Assembly: GCA_022447885.1 (NCBI GenBank)
Contig: JAKUTA010000009.1
Location: 1-13,827, forward strand
DNA from: Candidatus Poseidoniales archaeon
Lineage (GTDB): Archaea; Thermoplasmatota; Poseidoniia; Poseidoniales; Thalassarchaeaceae
DNA length: 13,827 nucleotides
Reading direction: 5' to 3'
How positions within the stretch are numbered: the stretch's first letter is position 1; every line of letters starts with the position of its first letter. This document shows, in pieces, positions 1 to 8,492 of this stretch. The translations under genes and the position numbers were made by a program. The notes beneath the pieces are model-generated. The model ran no database searches. It was not told the origin of the DNA and saw only the letters and a program-made list of their open reading frames with translations.

Positions 1-1
1 C

Positions 2-418
2 AAAGGTGCCTCCACCAGCCGAATCTACGTCGATACACGCGAGATGAGTGTCCAGGCGAGAACTCCAGCCACACTCGACGACCTCACAGCGATATTCGAG
101 ATTCAGACGAGCGGTGAGGCGGGCGAGGATAACGCCGCGCAGATGCAGTCGGCCATCGTCCACAACCAGCAGTTGTTCACCTACTGGACCAACTTCGATG
201 TCTGGGTCGACTACGTCACCCTGCTCATCTACATCATCGCCGATGTCTCCGTGCTGGCGGGCATCGTCCTGCTGGTCCGGGGAGGGGACCATGCGCATCC
301 AGATCTAGAACTCGAGCCGGACATCACCTTCGGCGCCGCCGGGGAGATCGGCGATGCCGGCGGTGGGGCGAGCGACGACGTAGGTATCGGAGATGCCGGC
401 GGCGGCGAAGTCAGCTGA
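2..418 (+). CDS. C-terminal part of a single-span membrane-anchored protein (cut by the left edge)
   Basis: The reading frame is open from the first bases of the window, so the gene starts upstream; the in-frame ATG at 44 is probably internal. The 138 visible residues start with a polar, probably extracytoplasmic stretch. One hydrophobic membrane segment follows at about residues 71-92 (YVTLLIYIIADVSVLAGIVL), then a positively charged stop (VRGG). The last 45 residues are acidic and glycine-rich, with the unit IGDAGGG present twice. This resembles the anchor and tail of a larger surface or secreted protein. I do not recognise a family. The large membrane protein on the same strand follows after 55 bases. 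Confidence is good that this is coding and low on any function. Confidence 0.6.
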   Translation, partial: KGASTSRIYVDTREMSVQARTPATLDDLTAIFEIQTSGEAGEDNAAQMQSAIVHNQQLFTYWTNFDVWVDYVTLLIYIIADVSVLAGIVLLVRGGDHAHPDLELEPDITFGAAGEIGDAGGGASDDVGIGDAGGGEVS

Positions 419-473
419 CGTCAGTCCATGTTCCGGGAGAACCCTCATCTATTCACCAGGTTGTAGAACCGTT

Positions 474-3400
474 ATGGCAGAGCAGTCTGATGACCGCAGC
501 AGGTTCAGGAACATCGTTCGACCGCAACCAGCACAGCAGTCCGCACAACCGGCATACCAGCCTGGGATGACGGTGGAGCAACCGGCGGGAGTGCCGCCCG
601 ACCTCGATGCGGCGAAGGCGGGAATGGTCGTCTCGGTGATCGGTGGCGTCATCGCCATGATGTTCGCCATCGGGAAGTTCATGACCAGCGAACTCGACAG
701 CGACATGGCATTCCTCTACCTCGGTGCGGGAGCCTTCCTGCTGGTCGTCCTCTCGGGGGGTTTCGTCGAACTGCAGTTCCGCAGGCGCGGCGCCATCTCG
801 ATCATCCACGACTACGTCCTCGGGTTCAGCCATCTGTTCGCGGTGCTCGCCGCCTTCTGGATCAGCCGCTGGGCGATCTGGTTCAGTTGTCCTGATGTCC
901 CGGATGACGGTCTCTTCTGCCATGGTGACCCGTTCGTGGAGGGATGGATGCCCGCCGAATGGGCGGTACTCGTCCAGGCGGTGGTGTTCGTGCTCGTCGG
1001 CCTCGGGCAGTGGCGCATGAACCAGCGTGTCGGTGCGGGTACGCTGCCGCGTCTGGTGACGGTGCTCTCGCCGCTCGTCATCCTGCTCGTGGGGGCGGCC
1101 ATCTGGGTCGACTGGTCCGACGGCACCATCCCGCTGCCGTTGCTGCTCAGCGCACTGGCGCTGATGGGCCTCGGCATGTGGCTCGGAGCGGCGTCCGACC
1201 GCGCTCCGCTGTTCCTCGCCAGCGCGCTGCTCTCATCGGTCATCCCGCTCGTCTACGAGCACATGGTCGGAGGGGGAGCCGGACTCTCGATGCTGCCGAT
1301 GGTGGTCCTGATGCAGGGGCTGTTCGCCTCAGCGAAGGGGCTCTCCCGCTCGATGATCCAGCACGGTTCCATCCTGCTGGTGCTGTTCGTATTGGCGGCG
1401 CAGTTCATCGCGGTCGTCTCAGATCTGCCATTCGTGCTCGTCAATGAGATCGACCTCCCGCTGCTCACGCTGCCGCTCGTCCTCTGGTTGTCGCTGCTCA
1501 TCGGCTACTTCGCGCCGGTGCACATGCGCCGCGTACCGTGGATGCCCATCGGGCTCGCGGTCGGGCTCTCGTTCCTGCCCGCGCCCGGGAGCCAACTCGC
1601 CTGGTCGCTGGCCCTGCTCGCCTTCATCTACATGCTCACCCGGCCGCAGACCCGTCGCTGGGTGGCTGACTGGACCTATGCGATGCTGGCCACGTCCTGG
1701 TTCATGGTGGATTGGCTCACCTCGTTCGGCGGACCGTTCGGGGTGCTCGAACTCGACCCGTTCTTCCTCGTGATCCCGCCGGTGGCGCTGCTGGTGCTCG
1801 GTGAGACCGCTTCTAGGAGCGGGCGGTTGTCGAGAACACCGTACCATGCGGCGGTGGTGCTGACCTTGCTCTCGCACGAGATGCTGTTCGGCTCAGGCTG
1901 GCTGCTGCCGGTCGGATTCTGCCTGTTCCTGCTGCTGGTGGTGCTGCGGCAGGCGATCAACGTGAACTCCGTCGCTGAGGATGACCATGGTACTCGACGC
2001 GACATGTCGATGATCGTGCTGCTGGCTGGTGCTTCGATCCTGCTGTTGGAACTGTTCGGGAGACTGGACAGCGGATTCGGTCCGCGGTTCGGACTGGAGG
2101 GATTCGGGGTCGAGGCGCTGCTGCTCGGTGTCTCGCTGTACGCGCTCGGGCGCCACCTGCGCGTGCGCGAACTCGATCTGGGTCACCTGTTCGGATGGAT
2201 GGTGAAGTCAGGGACAGCCGTCACCGAGTGGGATCCCACCACCGGCACCTGGGCCAAACGTTCCCTCCCTGCGACGGACAGGTTCGAGGGCACCACGTGG
2301 GGCGCGGCGATGCGTTCGAGCCTGATTCTCCCGCTGACGATCTTCTCTGTCGCCGCTTCCGGGTTGACCGAAACCTGGGCGGTGGCACTGCTGCTGCTGC
2401 CGGTGGCCGTGCTGATGCGCGAGGTGCTGTTCGAACTGCCGCGCAACGATGCGACGCGCGCTGGCGGCGCGTGGCTGCTGCTGTTCGTCGGTCTGCCATG
2501 GGCTTGGCGCATCAACTCCGGGCTGTGGGCATCGGATGCCACGGCGCTGCAGCCGGCGCAGCTGCTGTTCGACGTCATCATGCTGGCGGGGCCGCTCGTG
2601 GGTGAACTACTGCTGCGCAAGCGCACGCAGGATGGCAGCGAGAAGAACATGACGGCCGCGCACATGACCATCCTCGCCGTGCTCGCCATCGGCCTGCTCG
2701 ATACCTCGGGCGGGTTGCTGATGCTGCCGCTGTTCGCCATCGCGTTCATCCGCTCCCTGCAGCATCGCCTCGCGCACGCGCTCAACGCTCTCCCGTTCAT
2801 CTGGATCTTCGGCGCGCTGCTGCTGGCATCGCCCAAGCCGTCGCTCATCGGGCTGCTTCCCGAGATCCCCTATCTGGTCGCCGAGAAGTCCTCGGTCGTG
2901 TTCGGGATCGACTACCCCGTATGGGCTGGTCTCGGATGGGTCATCCTCGGACTGGTGCCGCTGGTGATGTTCGCCCTCGACCGTCGCGCCGACGCCAAGG
3001 GCGTCGAGACCTCGGCGATCGCCATGCCGACGCTGATTCCCTGCCTGTCGCTGTTCGTGGGGATGCACCTGCTGATCCCTGAGCCACACTGGCTGCTGCT
3101 CATCGGCGTCGTCGTCGCCGCCTTCGCCGCCCGCTCCACCGGGCAACTCGCCTACTTCTGGGCTTGGCCAGCGCTGTTCTTCGCCGCGCTCGTGTTCGTG
3201 CTCATCGAGGAGAACGTCTCGGACCCGGTCGAGACGGCGGCCTTCGCCACCACCTTCGTCGCCTGGCTGACCCACCTGCTCTGGTTCCGCGGGCTGATGA
3301 CCAACCGTGCCACGCCCGCCATCGAGGGAGGGCATCCGAATGGCGTTCTGCAGGACTGGCGCTGCCTGTATCAGGACACACGGCAATACATCTCAACGGC

Positions 3401-4376
3401 ACAGATCGGTTATGCCGTCGTTTTCGCGCTGTTCTCGGCGAGCATCTTCGGAGGGGCCGCGCTGCTGGCAACCGCCATCGGACTCACCATCCGCGCGTAC
3501 CTGCGCGGGGAAGGTCACCTGCTGCTGTGGCTCCCGCTGCTGCACGCTTACGCCCTGAGTAACACCGTGGACCTGCTGTTCGGTGAGGAATGGGCGCTTG
3601 AGGCAGGCGGTCTGGTGCTGGTCATCGAAGCGAGCCTGTGGACGTGGGCGTCGTGGAGGTACTGGGATTTCGAGTGGAAGGACTGGGATGACGAGCAGGT
3701 GCTTGCACACTCGAATCACGCCGGCATCGTCGGTGCCGTCCTGTTCCCTATCGGGGCGCTGTTCATCGCCGAGGACCCCGGGATGTGGCTGTTCGGTATC
3801 ATGCTCTCCGTGTTCGGTGGGTTCCAGATGGCGATCGGCTTCGAGCGCGACGAGGGGTGGCGCAGGATCTACCCGCTCATCGCCATCCCCACGGGCATCC
3901 TGATCGTCGCCTCAGAGGTCGAAAACGGCGTGCTGCAAGGGGTGTTCTACCTGCTCGCCGCGCTGTCGCTGTTCGGACAGGCGTTCCTCTACATGACCCG
4001 CGCCGGGATCGGGATGGCGGGCACCAAAGCCGAGGCCGCCGAGCACTTCGAGCCGCTCACAGCCGGCCCACCTCAAGCAGAGCCAGGGGTGGAGCAGAGC
4101 GCATCGGAAGCCGAGCCTGAATCGAGCGCCGATGCGGAGGTTGTTGCCGAAGCGGTCGTCGAAGAACCAGCGGCGCCCGCATCTCCGAAGCCTACTGCAC
4201 CGCCGCCCCCCTCTCGCTTCGCGAGTGGAGAGGGATTCGATGTCGAACTGCCTGCAGACATCCTCGTCGGCATCCGCGCAGCGCTCGAACAGGGAGATCA
4301 CCCTGGTTGGAAGCCGATTGTGCGCTGGGACCAGTACGGCCGCGTCATCCTGGATTACGAGGAAGACACCGTCTGA
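474..4376 (+). CDS. Giant polytopic membrane protein, about 35-38 transmembrane segments, unknown function
   Basis: The protein has 1300 residues from ATG 474. The frame is open back to an ATG at 393, but that would overlap the upstream gene and add a polar, non-conserved-looking leader, whereas MAEQSDDRSRF at 474 is a natural N-terminus. A weak TATA-like TCTATT at 448-453 lies 21-26 bases upstream, as for a leaderless mRNA. Residues 1-48 are a soluble Gln/Pro-rich tail. From about 50 to 1180 the sequence is almost continuous hydrophobic helices; I count about 18, then a hydrophilic loop at about 560-608, then about 20 more. A Pro/Glu/Ala-rich linker (about 1190-1245) leads to a compact C-terminal segment of about 50 residues (LPADILVGIRAALEQ, then PIVRWDQYGRVILDYEE). 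I saw no transporter, glycosyltransferase or protease motif. The architecture recalls the large DUF2339-like membrane proteins, but I cannot assign that family. Confidence 0.85.
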   Translation: MAEQSDDRSRFRNIVRPQPAQQSAQPAYQPGMTVEQPAGVPPDLDAAKAGMVVSVIGGVIAMMFAIGKFMTSELDSDMAFLYLGAGAFLLVVLSGGFVELQFRRRGAISIIHDYVLGFSHLFAVLAAFWISRWAIWFSCPDVPDDGLFCHGDPFVEGWMPAEWAVLVQAVVFVLVGLGQWRMNQRVGAGTLPRLVTVLSPLVILLVGAAIWVDWSDGTIPLPLLLSALALMGLGMWLGAASDRAPLFLASALLSSVIPLVYEHMVGGGAGLSMLPMVVLMQGLFASAKGLSRSMIQHGSILLVLFVLAAQFIAVVSDLPFVLVNEIDLPLLTLPLVLWLSLLIGYFAPVHMRRVPWMPIGLAVGLSFLPAPGSQLAWSLALLAFIYMLTRPQTRRWVADWTYAMLATSWFMVDWLTSFGGPFGVLELDPFFLVIPPVALLVLGETASRSGRLSRTPYHAAVVLTLLSHEMLFGSGWLLPVGFCLFLLLVVLRQAINVNSVAEDDHGTRRDMSMIVLLAGASILLLELFGRLDSGFGPRFGLEGFGVEALLLGVSLYALGRHLRVRELDLGHLFGWMVKSGTAVTEWDPTTGTWAKRSLPATDRFEGTTWGAAMRSSLILPLTIFSVAASGLTETWAVALLLLPVAVLMREVLFELPRNDATRAGGAWLLLFVGLPWAWRINSGLWASDATALQPAQLLFDVIMLAGPLVGELLLRKRTQDGSEKNMTAAHMTILAVLAIGLLDTSGGLLMLPLFAIAFIRSLQHRLAHALNALPFIWIFGALLLASPKPSLIGLLPEIPYLVAEKSSVVFGIDYPVWAGLGWVILGLVPLVMFALDRRADAKGVETSAIAMPTLIPCLSLFVGMHLLIPEPHWLLLIGVVVAAFAARSTGQLAYFWAWPALFFAALVFVLIEENVSDPVETAAFATTFVAWLTHLLWFRGLMTNRATPAIEGGHPNGVLQDWRCLYQDTRQYISTAQIGYAVVFALFSASIFGGAALLATAIGLTIRAYLRGEGHLLLWLPLLHAYALSNTVDLLFGEEWALEAGGLVLVIEASLWTWASWRYWDFEWKDWDDEQVLAHSNHAGIVGAVLFPIGALFIAEDPGMWLFGIMLSVFGGFQMAIGFERDEGWRRIYPLIAIPTGILIVASEVENGVLQGVFYLLAALSLFGQAFLYMTRAGIGMAGTKAEAAEHFEPLTAGPPQAEPGVEQSASEAEPESSADAEVVAEAVVEEPAAPASPKPTAPPPPSRFASGEGFDVELPADILVGIRAALEQGDHPGWKPIVRWDQYGRVILDYEEDTV

Positions 4377-4428
4377 ACGCCGAGCGGCGAGCGAGGCGTG
4401 AGAGGCGGGGGTAAGTCGGTCAGGCAGG

Positions 4429-5904
4429 TCAGGCGAGAGTCCAGGGACCACCGAGCATGAGCGGCGGCAGCGGCTCCAGCGGACCTCTCATCGCCGGACC
4501 GCTGGCCATGGTTGCGAAGATCCCGATGTCCGCGAGGTTGTTCGATAGCCCGAACCATACCCGTCCCTCGTGGTCGACGATGACGTCGATGAAATCTCCG
4601 AAGCCCCCACAGCGGTTGTAGCCGCAACCTTCGGTCGTATCCAGCGGGTCATTCATTCCGTTCACCTGCACGGTGGTGATCAGCGGTCGCTCGCCGAAGG
4701 CGTCGGTGATCACGGACAGGTAGCCGTTCCAGATGTCGCCACCAGTGGTTCCGACGTAGGCCAGAGCAACTCTTCCTGCAGCGCCGGCGGCGATCGTTGG
4801 GAATCCGCCCCCCTCGAGTCCGTTGGGCGGGGCGATCATGATCGGGTCGCTCCAGGTGTCACCCTCGTCCTGTGAGTTGGAGTAGTAGGGCATGTTGTCC
4901 AGACCCATCCACAGGGCGTGGACGTTGTCACCGTCGTCGGCGGCCACCGCCGCCTCCTCGAAGTTCCACGTGTCGGCCGTTCCGGACTCGGATGTCGGCA
5001 ACTTGTGCTCGGTCCAGCTGATGCCGCCGTTGGTGCTCCTGTAGATGGAATAGCCAGTCCCGTCACAGCCGGGGTTGCCGCGGTAGAAGTTTCCGTTGTC
5101 CGAGCCGACGATGTGTCCCGTGAGCCCGCCGCTGTTGCAGTCGGTGGGACCTCCGGGAAGTTCCGGCCCCCACGTGTTGCCGCCGTCCTCGCTGGCCGAG
5201 CACATCGGGAACGGGTAGCCGGCGTTGACGCAGAACACCCAGGTCGTCTGGTGCAGGGTCGCCGAGTAGGGCGAGGAGGCGATCGTCTGGTGGTCCTGCA
5301 CGGCCCAGCCGGTGGCGGGCGTGGGAGGCGTCCAACTGGCACCCTCGGTGTCCGACCATTCGACGGTCATCCCGAGCAGCGCGTGCATGTCGAACTTCAT
5401 GATGCGGGCAGTCCACGGGTCGACGTAGACGTAGGGGTCGTTGCTGTTGGCTACAGGCACCAGTGGGTCGTAGGAGTTGGCACAGGAGTATTCCAGTTGG
5501 GTGATCATGTCGTTCATCCCGGTGCACTTGACGATGGCGGTGGAGCCGGCCGGTCCGTTGCCCCAGCTGCTCATGTACAGGTTTCCGTCCGAAGTGGCGC
5601 CGATGGTCGGCTCGAAGGTCGACATCCCGATCCCGTAGTAGGTGCCGATGGAGAGGAACGGGGTGTTGTTGCCGATGAGGATGGATGTGCCGTTGACCAT
5701 GTGGCTGGTGTTCAGGGCGTTGGTCGCGTTGGCGTAGTGATACCAGGTGGTGTTTGTGATCGGCTGCTCGAAGTCGAACGGGTCATCCGCAGGTGGTGCG
5801 GGTCCGTCATCCCCTCCGAAGCAGCCCGACAGGCTCGCCGCCAGCATCAGCAGCGTCAGCAGCATCGCCGCGTGCCTGCGCATGGGGCGTGGGATGCGCA
5901 GCAT
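4429..5904 (-). CDS. Secreted lipoprotein with sialidase-like Asp-box (BNR) beta-propeller
   Basis: The protein has 491 residues from ATG 5904. That start puts an AT-rich element (5925-5935) 21-31 bases upstream, as in leaderless archaeal genes; ATG 5883 and TTG 5928 are alternatives. The N-terminus has basic residues, a hydrophobic core and a lipobox LSGC with Cys28, so the protein is probably exported and lipid-anchored. Residues about 50-82 are rich in N-x-S/T sequons. Four Asp-box motifs are visible: SDTEGASW (184-191), SEDGGNTW (238-245), STNGGISW (290-297) and SQDEGDTW (344-351). Asp boxes mark six-bladed propellers of the sialidase/BNR superfamily, but they are structural and do not prove glycosidase activity. 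I did not identify the sialidase arginine triad. It is divergent from the M28 peptidase lipoprotein, which suggests a shared surface or nutrient-scavenging role. Confidence 0.82.
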   Translation of the reverse strand: MLRIPRPMRRHAAMLLTLLMLAASLSGCFGGDDGPAPPADDPFDFEQPITNTTWYHYANATNALNTSHMVNGTSILIGNNTPFLSIGTYYGIGMSTFEPTIGATSDGNLYMSSWGNGPAGSTAIVKCTGMNDMITQLEYSCANSYDPLVPVANSNDPYVYVDPWTARIMKFDMHALLGMTVEWSDTEGASWTPPTPATGWAVQDHQTIASSPYSATLHQTTWVFCVNAGYPFPMCSASEDGGNTWGPELPGGPTDCNSGGLTGHIVGSDNGNFYRGNPGCDGTGYSIYRSTNGGISWTEHKLPTSESGTADTWNFEEAAVAADDGDNVHALWMGLDNMPYYSNSQDEGDTWSDPIMIAPPNGLEGGGFPTIAAGAAGRVALAYVGTTGGDIWNGYLSVITDAFGERPLITTVQVNGMNDPLDTTEGCGYNRCGGFGDFIDVIVDHEGRVWFGLSNNLADIGIFATMASGPAMRGPLEPLPPLMLGGPWTLA

Positions 5905-5924
5905 CCCAATACCCTTGTCGCATG

Positions 5925-5935
5925 TCAAATCATAA
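5925..5935. promoter_or_regulatory. Shared TATA-like element of two divergent lipoprotein genes
   Basis: The only AT-rich stretch in the 54-base gap between the divergent starts at 5904 (-) and 5959 (+) is TCAAATCATAA. It lies 24-34 bases ahead of the plus-strand ATG and 21-31 bases ahead of the minus-strand ATG. Both fit an archaeal TATA box feeding a leaderless transcript. One element appears to serve both directions. Inferred from spacing and composition only. Confidence 0.45.
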
Positions 5936-5958
5936 CCTCGACGGCCGTGTCGGGAGCG

Positions 5959-7428
5959 ATGCGGGGATGTCTGTCAGTCCATCTGGCGGTGCTTCTCCTG
6001 CTGCCTGCCCTGTCAGGATGCATGGCTCAAGATGAGCCGGAACCCTCGGCTTCCGACCTCGTGGTCTCGCCTGAGGTTCTCTCGGGTGCCCGGTTCCAGT
6101 ACGTGGAGTTCAGCGCCAGGATGGCGATGAGCGTGCACATCCCGTACTTCGTGCTCGACGCCGAGTCGGGCTACGTCACCAACGGCACCACGCTCCACTT
6201 CGACGCCAAGGGAACCCAGTCGGTCCAGATGCTCGCACCCTCCAATCTCGGGTCCGCCCACTTCCTCGTCGGTGCTGCCGGCCAACATGACTGGCCGATG
6301 CGGGCGACCAACCAGAGCTGGGCGGAGTGGTTCAACTCGTCCGAGTTCGGCTCGGCATACTCCTACGTCGAGCATCCTGTGTTCCGCAACCCTCGCTCCG
6401 GCATCTCGCCTGAGGAGGGGGCCAACCACAGCACCGGATTGGTCGACGGATATTCCGTATTCGAGTGGATGGAGATGTTCACCGACGACAACAGTGGCTA
6501 CAACGAGCGCTGGGGGCCGCTCATCTGGCGTGACCCGGCATACGAGCGAGCGCTCGGCTTCCTCCTCAACGAGTTCGTCTTGATGGGTCTGGATGCGCAG
6601 ATCCATCGCTACGTGGGGTCGCCATCCCCGTTCGCAGTGAACGTCTGCGGCTACAAGGAAGGGACGCTGTATCCCGACGAGTGGCTGGTGCTGGGAGCGC
6701 ATCTGGACATCGCTGAGATCGGCAGCGGGCCGGGAGGAGGCACGCACATCGGGGCGCACGACAACGGCGCGGGGGTGGCGATGATGCTCGAGGCGGCCCG
6801 CGGACTGGCCCAGTTCGACCACCGTAGGACCATGGCGGTCTGCTTCTGGTCCAACGAGGAGAACGGCTACGACGGGGTCGACAGGTGGATCGACAACATC
6901 CCGAGCGGCGTCAACATCACCAACTACCTCAACATCGACAGTGCGGGCGTCAACTTCCCCGGTGAATACACCCTGGTGGTCGACGTCATCCCCGACACCG
7001 ACGACGAGTTGGGTGAGCAGTGGGAGTTCATCCACATGACCGAGTGGCTCGGCTCCAACAACAACGACATCGCCGAGACGATGAGGAACGGCCGCGACCT
7101 CTACTTCTCAGAGGGTTATGCCGGCATGAAGGACCACGACCACACGCATCCGAACACCATCTCGGTGCATGAGTCGCAGAGAGGCAGGAGCGACTACGTG
7201 CGCTTCGCCGAGCGACTCGACGTCGTGTCGATGGACTTCGGGGCGATCACCGGCGGCTACGACTGCTACCATGCGCCGTGCGACACGCTCGACGAGATGC
7301 TCGATTGGATGGAGAACGACAACGGCACCGGCCAGCAGAACCTGTGCGAGTCGTTCGACCTCATCTCTTGGTGGGTGGTCAACCTGTTCTTCCACCTCGA
7401 CGAGACGCCGATCTACAACGAAGATTGA
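5959..7428 (+). CDS. Secreted M28-family zinc aminopeptidase lipoprotein
   Basis: The protein has 489 residues from ATG 5959; GTG 5947, four codons upstream, is an alternative. The much longer open frame upstream runs antisense through the propeller gene and is not coding. A signal peptide ends in lipobox ALSGC (Cys21). The catalytic domain is in the second half and carries the M28 co-catalytic zinc set in order: GAHLD (His248), AHDNGAG (Asp268), SNEENGYDG (Glu300/Glu301, general base and ligand), NIDSAG (Asp327) and YHAPCDT (His438). All five expected positions are filled, so it is probably active as an aminopeptidase on extracellular peptides. The roughly 240 residues before the catalytic core do not match anything I recognise. 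Its 3' end overlaps the convergent xdhC gene by 16 bases. Confidence 0.9.
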   Translation: MRGCLSVHLAVLLLLPALSGCMAQDEPEPSASDLVVSPEVLSGARFQYVEFSARMAMSVHIPYFVLDAESGYVTNGTTLHFDAKGTQSVQMLAPSNLGSAHFLVGAAGQHDWPMRATNQSWAEWFNSSEFGSAYSYVEHPVFRNPRSGISPEEGANHSTGLVDGYSVFEWMEMFTDDNSGYNERWGPLIWRDPAYERALGFLLNEFVLMGLDAQIHRYVGSPSPFAVNVCGYKEGTLYPDEWLVLGAHLDIAEIGSGPGGGTHIGAHDNGAGVAMMLEAARGLAQFDHRRTMAVCFWSNEENGYDGVDRWIDNIPSGVNITNYLNIDSAGVNFPGEYTLVVDVIPDTDDELGEQWEFIHMTEWLGSNNNDIAETMRNGRDLYFSEGYAGMKDHDHTHPNTISVHESQRGRSDYVRFAERLDVVSMDFGAITGGYDCYHAPCDTLDEMLDWMENDNGTGQQNLCESFDLISWWVVNLFFHLDETPIYNED

Positions 7429-8291
7429 ATCTGGCGTTCTCTCCAGTTTGGTGATTCATGGTCCTGTTCCTTGATGCGGGAGATGAGCTGGGCGGTCACC
7501 GCCACGGCGATCTCGGCGGGTGATTCCGCGCCGATGTTGAGCCCGATGGGGCAGTCGACCTCGTCTAGCAAGGCTGCATCGATGCCCTGTTCCTCGGCTG
7601 CCTTGCAGAACGCCTGCCACTTGCTCCTGCTGCCGATGACACCGATTCGAGAGCCCCAGGAGTCCGGGTCGGCCTGCCGCGCCTTGAGCAGACCGAGCAG
7701 GAGTTCCTCATCCACCACCCAGTCGTGGCCGAGCAGCAGTATGTCGGAGAAGCGGGCGAGCGAGGCAGCGTCCTCGTCGGCGAGGAAGTCAGCGGCACTG
7801 TTGTGGTGCAGTTCGGTGGCATCAGGGTAGGTTGCGCGATCACAGTAGTCGGCGCGCACGTCGAACACCGAGTGCTTCCACTCCAGATTGTCACACACCG
7901 CCGCCACCGCCTGCGCGCAGTGTCCGCCCCCGCACAGCAGCACATGGGGCATCGGATGGACCACCTCGAGGGCGACGGTCACGCGGCCGCCGCACAGGCT
8001 GTCGAGCGGGATTCCCGCCTCACCCTTCGCCTCCTTCTGGAGTTGGAATGTCTCTACTCCGCCGCCGGGCTGCCCACCCATCCCGTTGAGCATCGTCTCA
8101 AGCCGCTCGATGATCTGCAACTCGAGACCTGCGCCGCCCACCGTTCCGTACATCTCACCGTCGCTCGTGAGAGCGATGCGCGCACCCGGCTTGCCGGGGA
8201 CCGATCCAGAGGCGGACAGCACGGTGGCCATCGCCACCTGCTTGCCAGCGGCGAGATTCGCCGTCGCCCAGTTCAGTACAGGGTGGGTCAC
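7413..8291 (-). CDS. xdhC: XdhC-family molybdenum cofactor chaperone (xanthine dehydrogenase accessory factor)
   Basis: XdhC proteins bind molybdenum cofactor, help convert it to the sulfurated form, and insert it into xanthine dehydrogenase or CO dehydrogenase-type hydroxylases. The N-terminal XdhC/CoxI domain spans about residues 10-105 (ATVLSASGSVPGKPGAR, then DGEMYGTVGG). A Rossmann-type C-terminal domain begins at HVLLCGGGHCAQ (glycine motif 121-124) and ends with the family signature VDCPIGLNIGAESPAEIAV. The frame extends to TTG 8336, but I chose GTG 8291 (292 residues). Similarity with the decayed upstream copy begins at this codon, and the length suits the family. No molybdo-hydroxylase gene is in the window. 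The MobA-like gene at 11928-12521 is the likely pathway partner, although the metal operon separates them. Confidence 0.88.
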   Translation of the reverse strand: MTHPVLNWATANLAAGKQVAMATVLSASGSVPGKPGARIALTSDGEMYGTVGGAGLELQIIERLETMLNGMGGQPGGGVETFQLQKEAKGEAGIPLDSLCGGRVTVALEVVHPMPHVLLCGGGHCAQAVAAVCDNLEWKHSVFDVRADYCDRATYPDATELHHNSAADFLADEDAASLARFSDILLLGHDWVVDEELLLGLLKARQADPDSWGSRIGVIGSRSKWQAFCKAAEEQGIDAALLDEVDCPIGLNIGAESPAEIAVAVTAQLISRIKEQDHESPNWRERQIQSSL

Positions 8292-8360
8292 GAATCCGAG
8301 AACAGGTCGTGTGCCTTTGTGGTTGCGCAACGGCAATCATGCGAAGGCGACGTTCAGCAG

Positions 8361-8415
8361 CGCCCACCGAGCCGTACATTCCGCCGTCGCCCGATCGAGC
8401 ACAGGGTGTGTCACG
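8361..8415 (-). pseudogene. Decayed, internally deleted copy of the xdhC 5' end
   Basis: Two parts of the neighbouring xdhC 5' region recur here, fused. Bases 8382-8415 match 8259-8292 (28 of 34), including the GTG start and the codons for VTHPVL. Bases 8361-8393 match 8135-8167 (27 of 33), the codons for SDGEMYGTVGG. The two matches overlap at a shared CCGTCGCYC motif, which lies at 8158 and at 8261 in the intact gene. A 103-base deletion between these short repeats explains the junction. 103 is not a multiple of three, so the copy is frameshifted and soon reaches a stop. Weaker protein-level similarity continues toward 8335. Seen directly by alignment by eye; the history is inferred. Confidence 0.6.
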
Positions 8416-8492
8416 CGCTGGGCAGGTTCCACCGATGGAGGGGCGCCAGCGACACCGACAGCGATTCAAGCCGGAGCAGCGTGGCTCCAGCC

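Noticed and set aside
393..473. Upstream ATG start for the giant membrane protein
   Set aside because: It would overlap the preceding gene by 26 bases and adds a leader (MPAAAKSADVSPCSG...) that looks like a read-through of the other gene's tail; ATG 474 has a TATA-like element at the leaderless distance.
2607..3386. 259-codon minus-strand ORF inside the membrane protein gene
   Set aside because: Its translation is an Arg/Gly/Glu/Gln-rich antisense shadow with no motif, and the plus-strand frame has continuous membrane helices.
4377..4428. Possible terminator between the convergent membrane protein and propeller genes
   Set aside because: The 52 bases are G-rich with scattered GGCGAG-type repeats but contain no T-tract or stable inverted repeat that I can defend.
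4918..5958. Long in-frame extension upstream of the M28 peptidase gene
   Set aside because: It runs antisense through the Asp-box lipoprotein gene, its translation is low-complexity Val/Gly/Arg, and a clean lipoprotein signal peptide begins at 5959.
6013..7035. 340-codon minus-strand ORF opposite the M28 peptidase
   Set aside because: The plus strand has all the M28 zinc ligands in order; the minus frame is a Val/Asp/His-rich antisense product.
7725..8492. Open frame upstream of the MntR-like regulator
   Set aside because: It is antisense to xdhC and then crosses the xdhC remnant. The DtxR-family homology begins only near residue 28 of the chosen product, so the extension is a GC-rich shadow frame.
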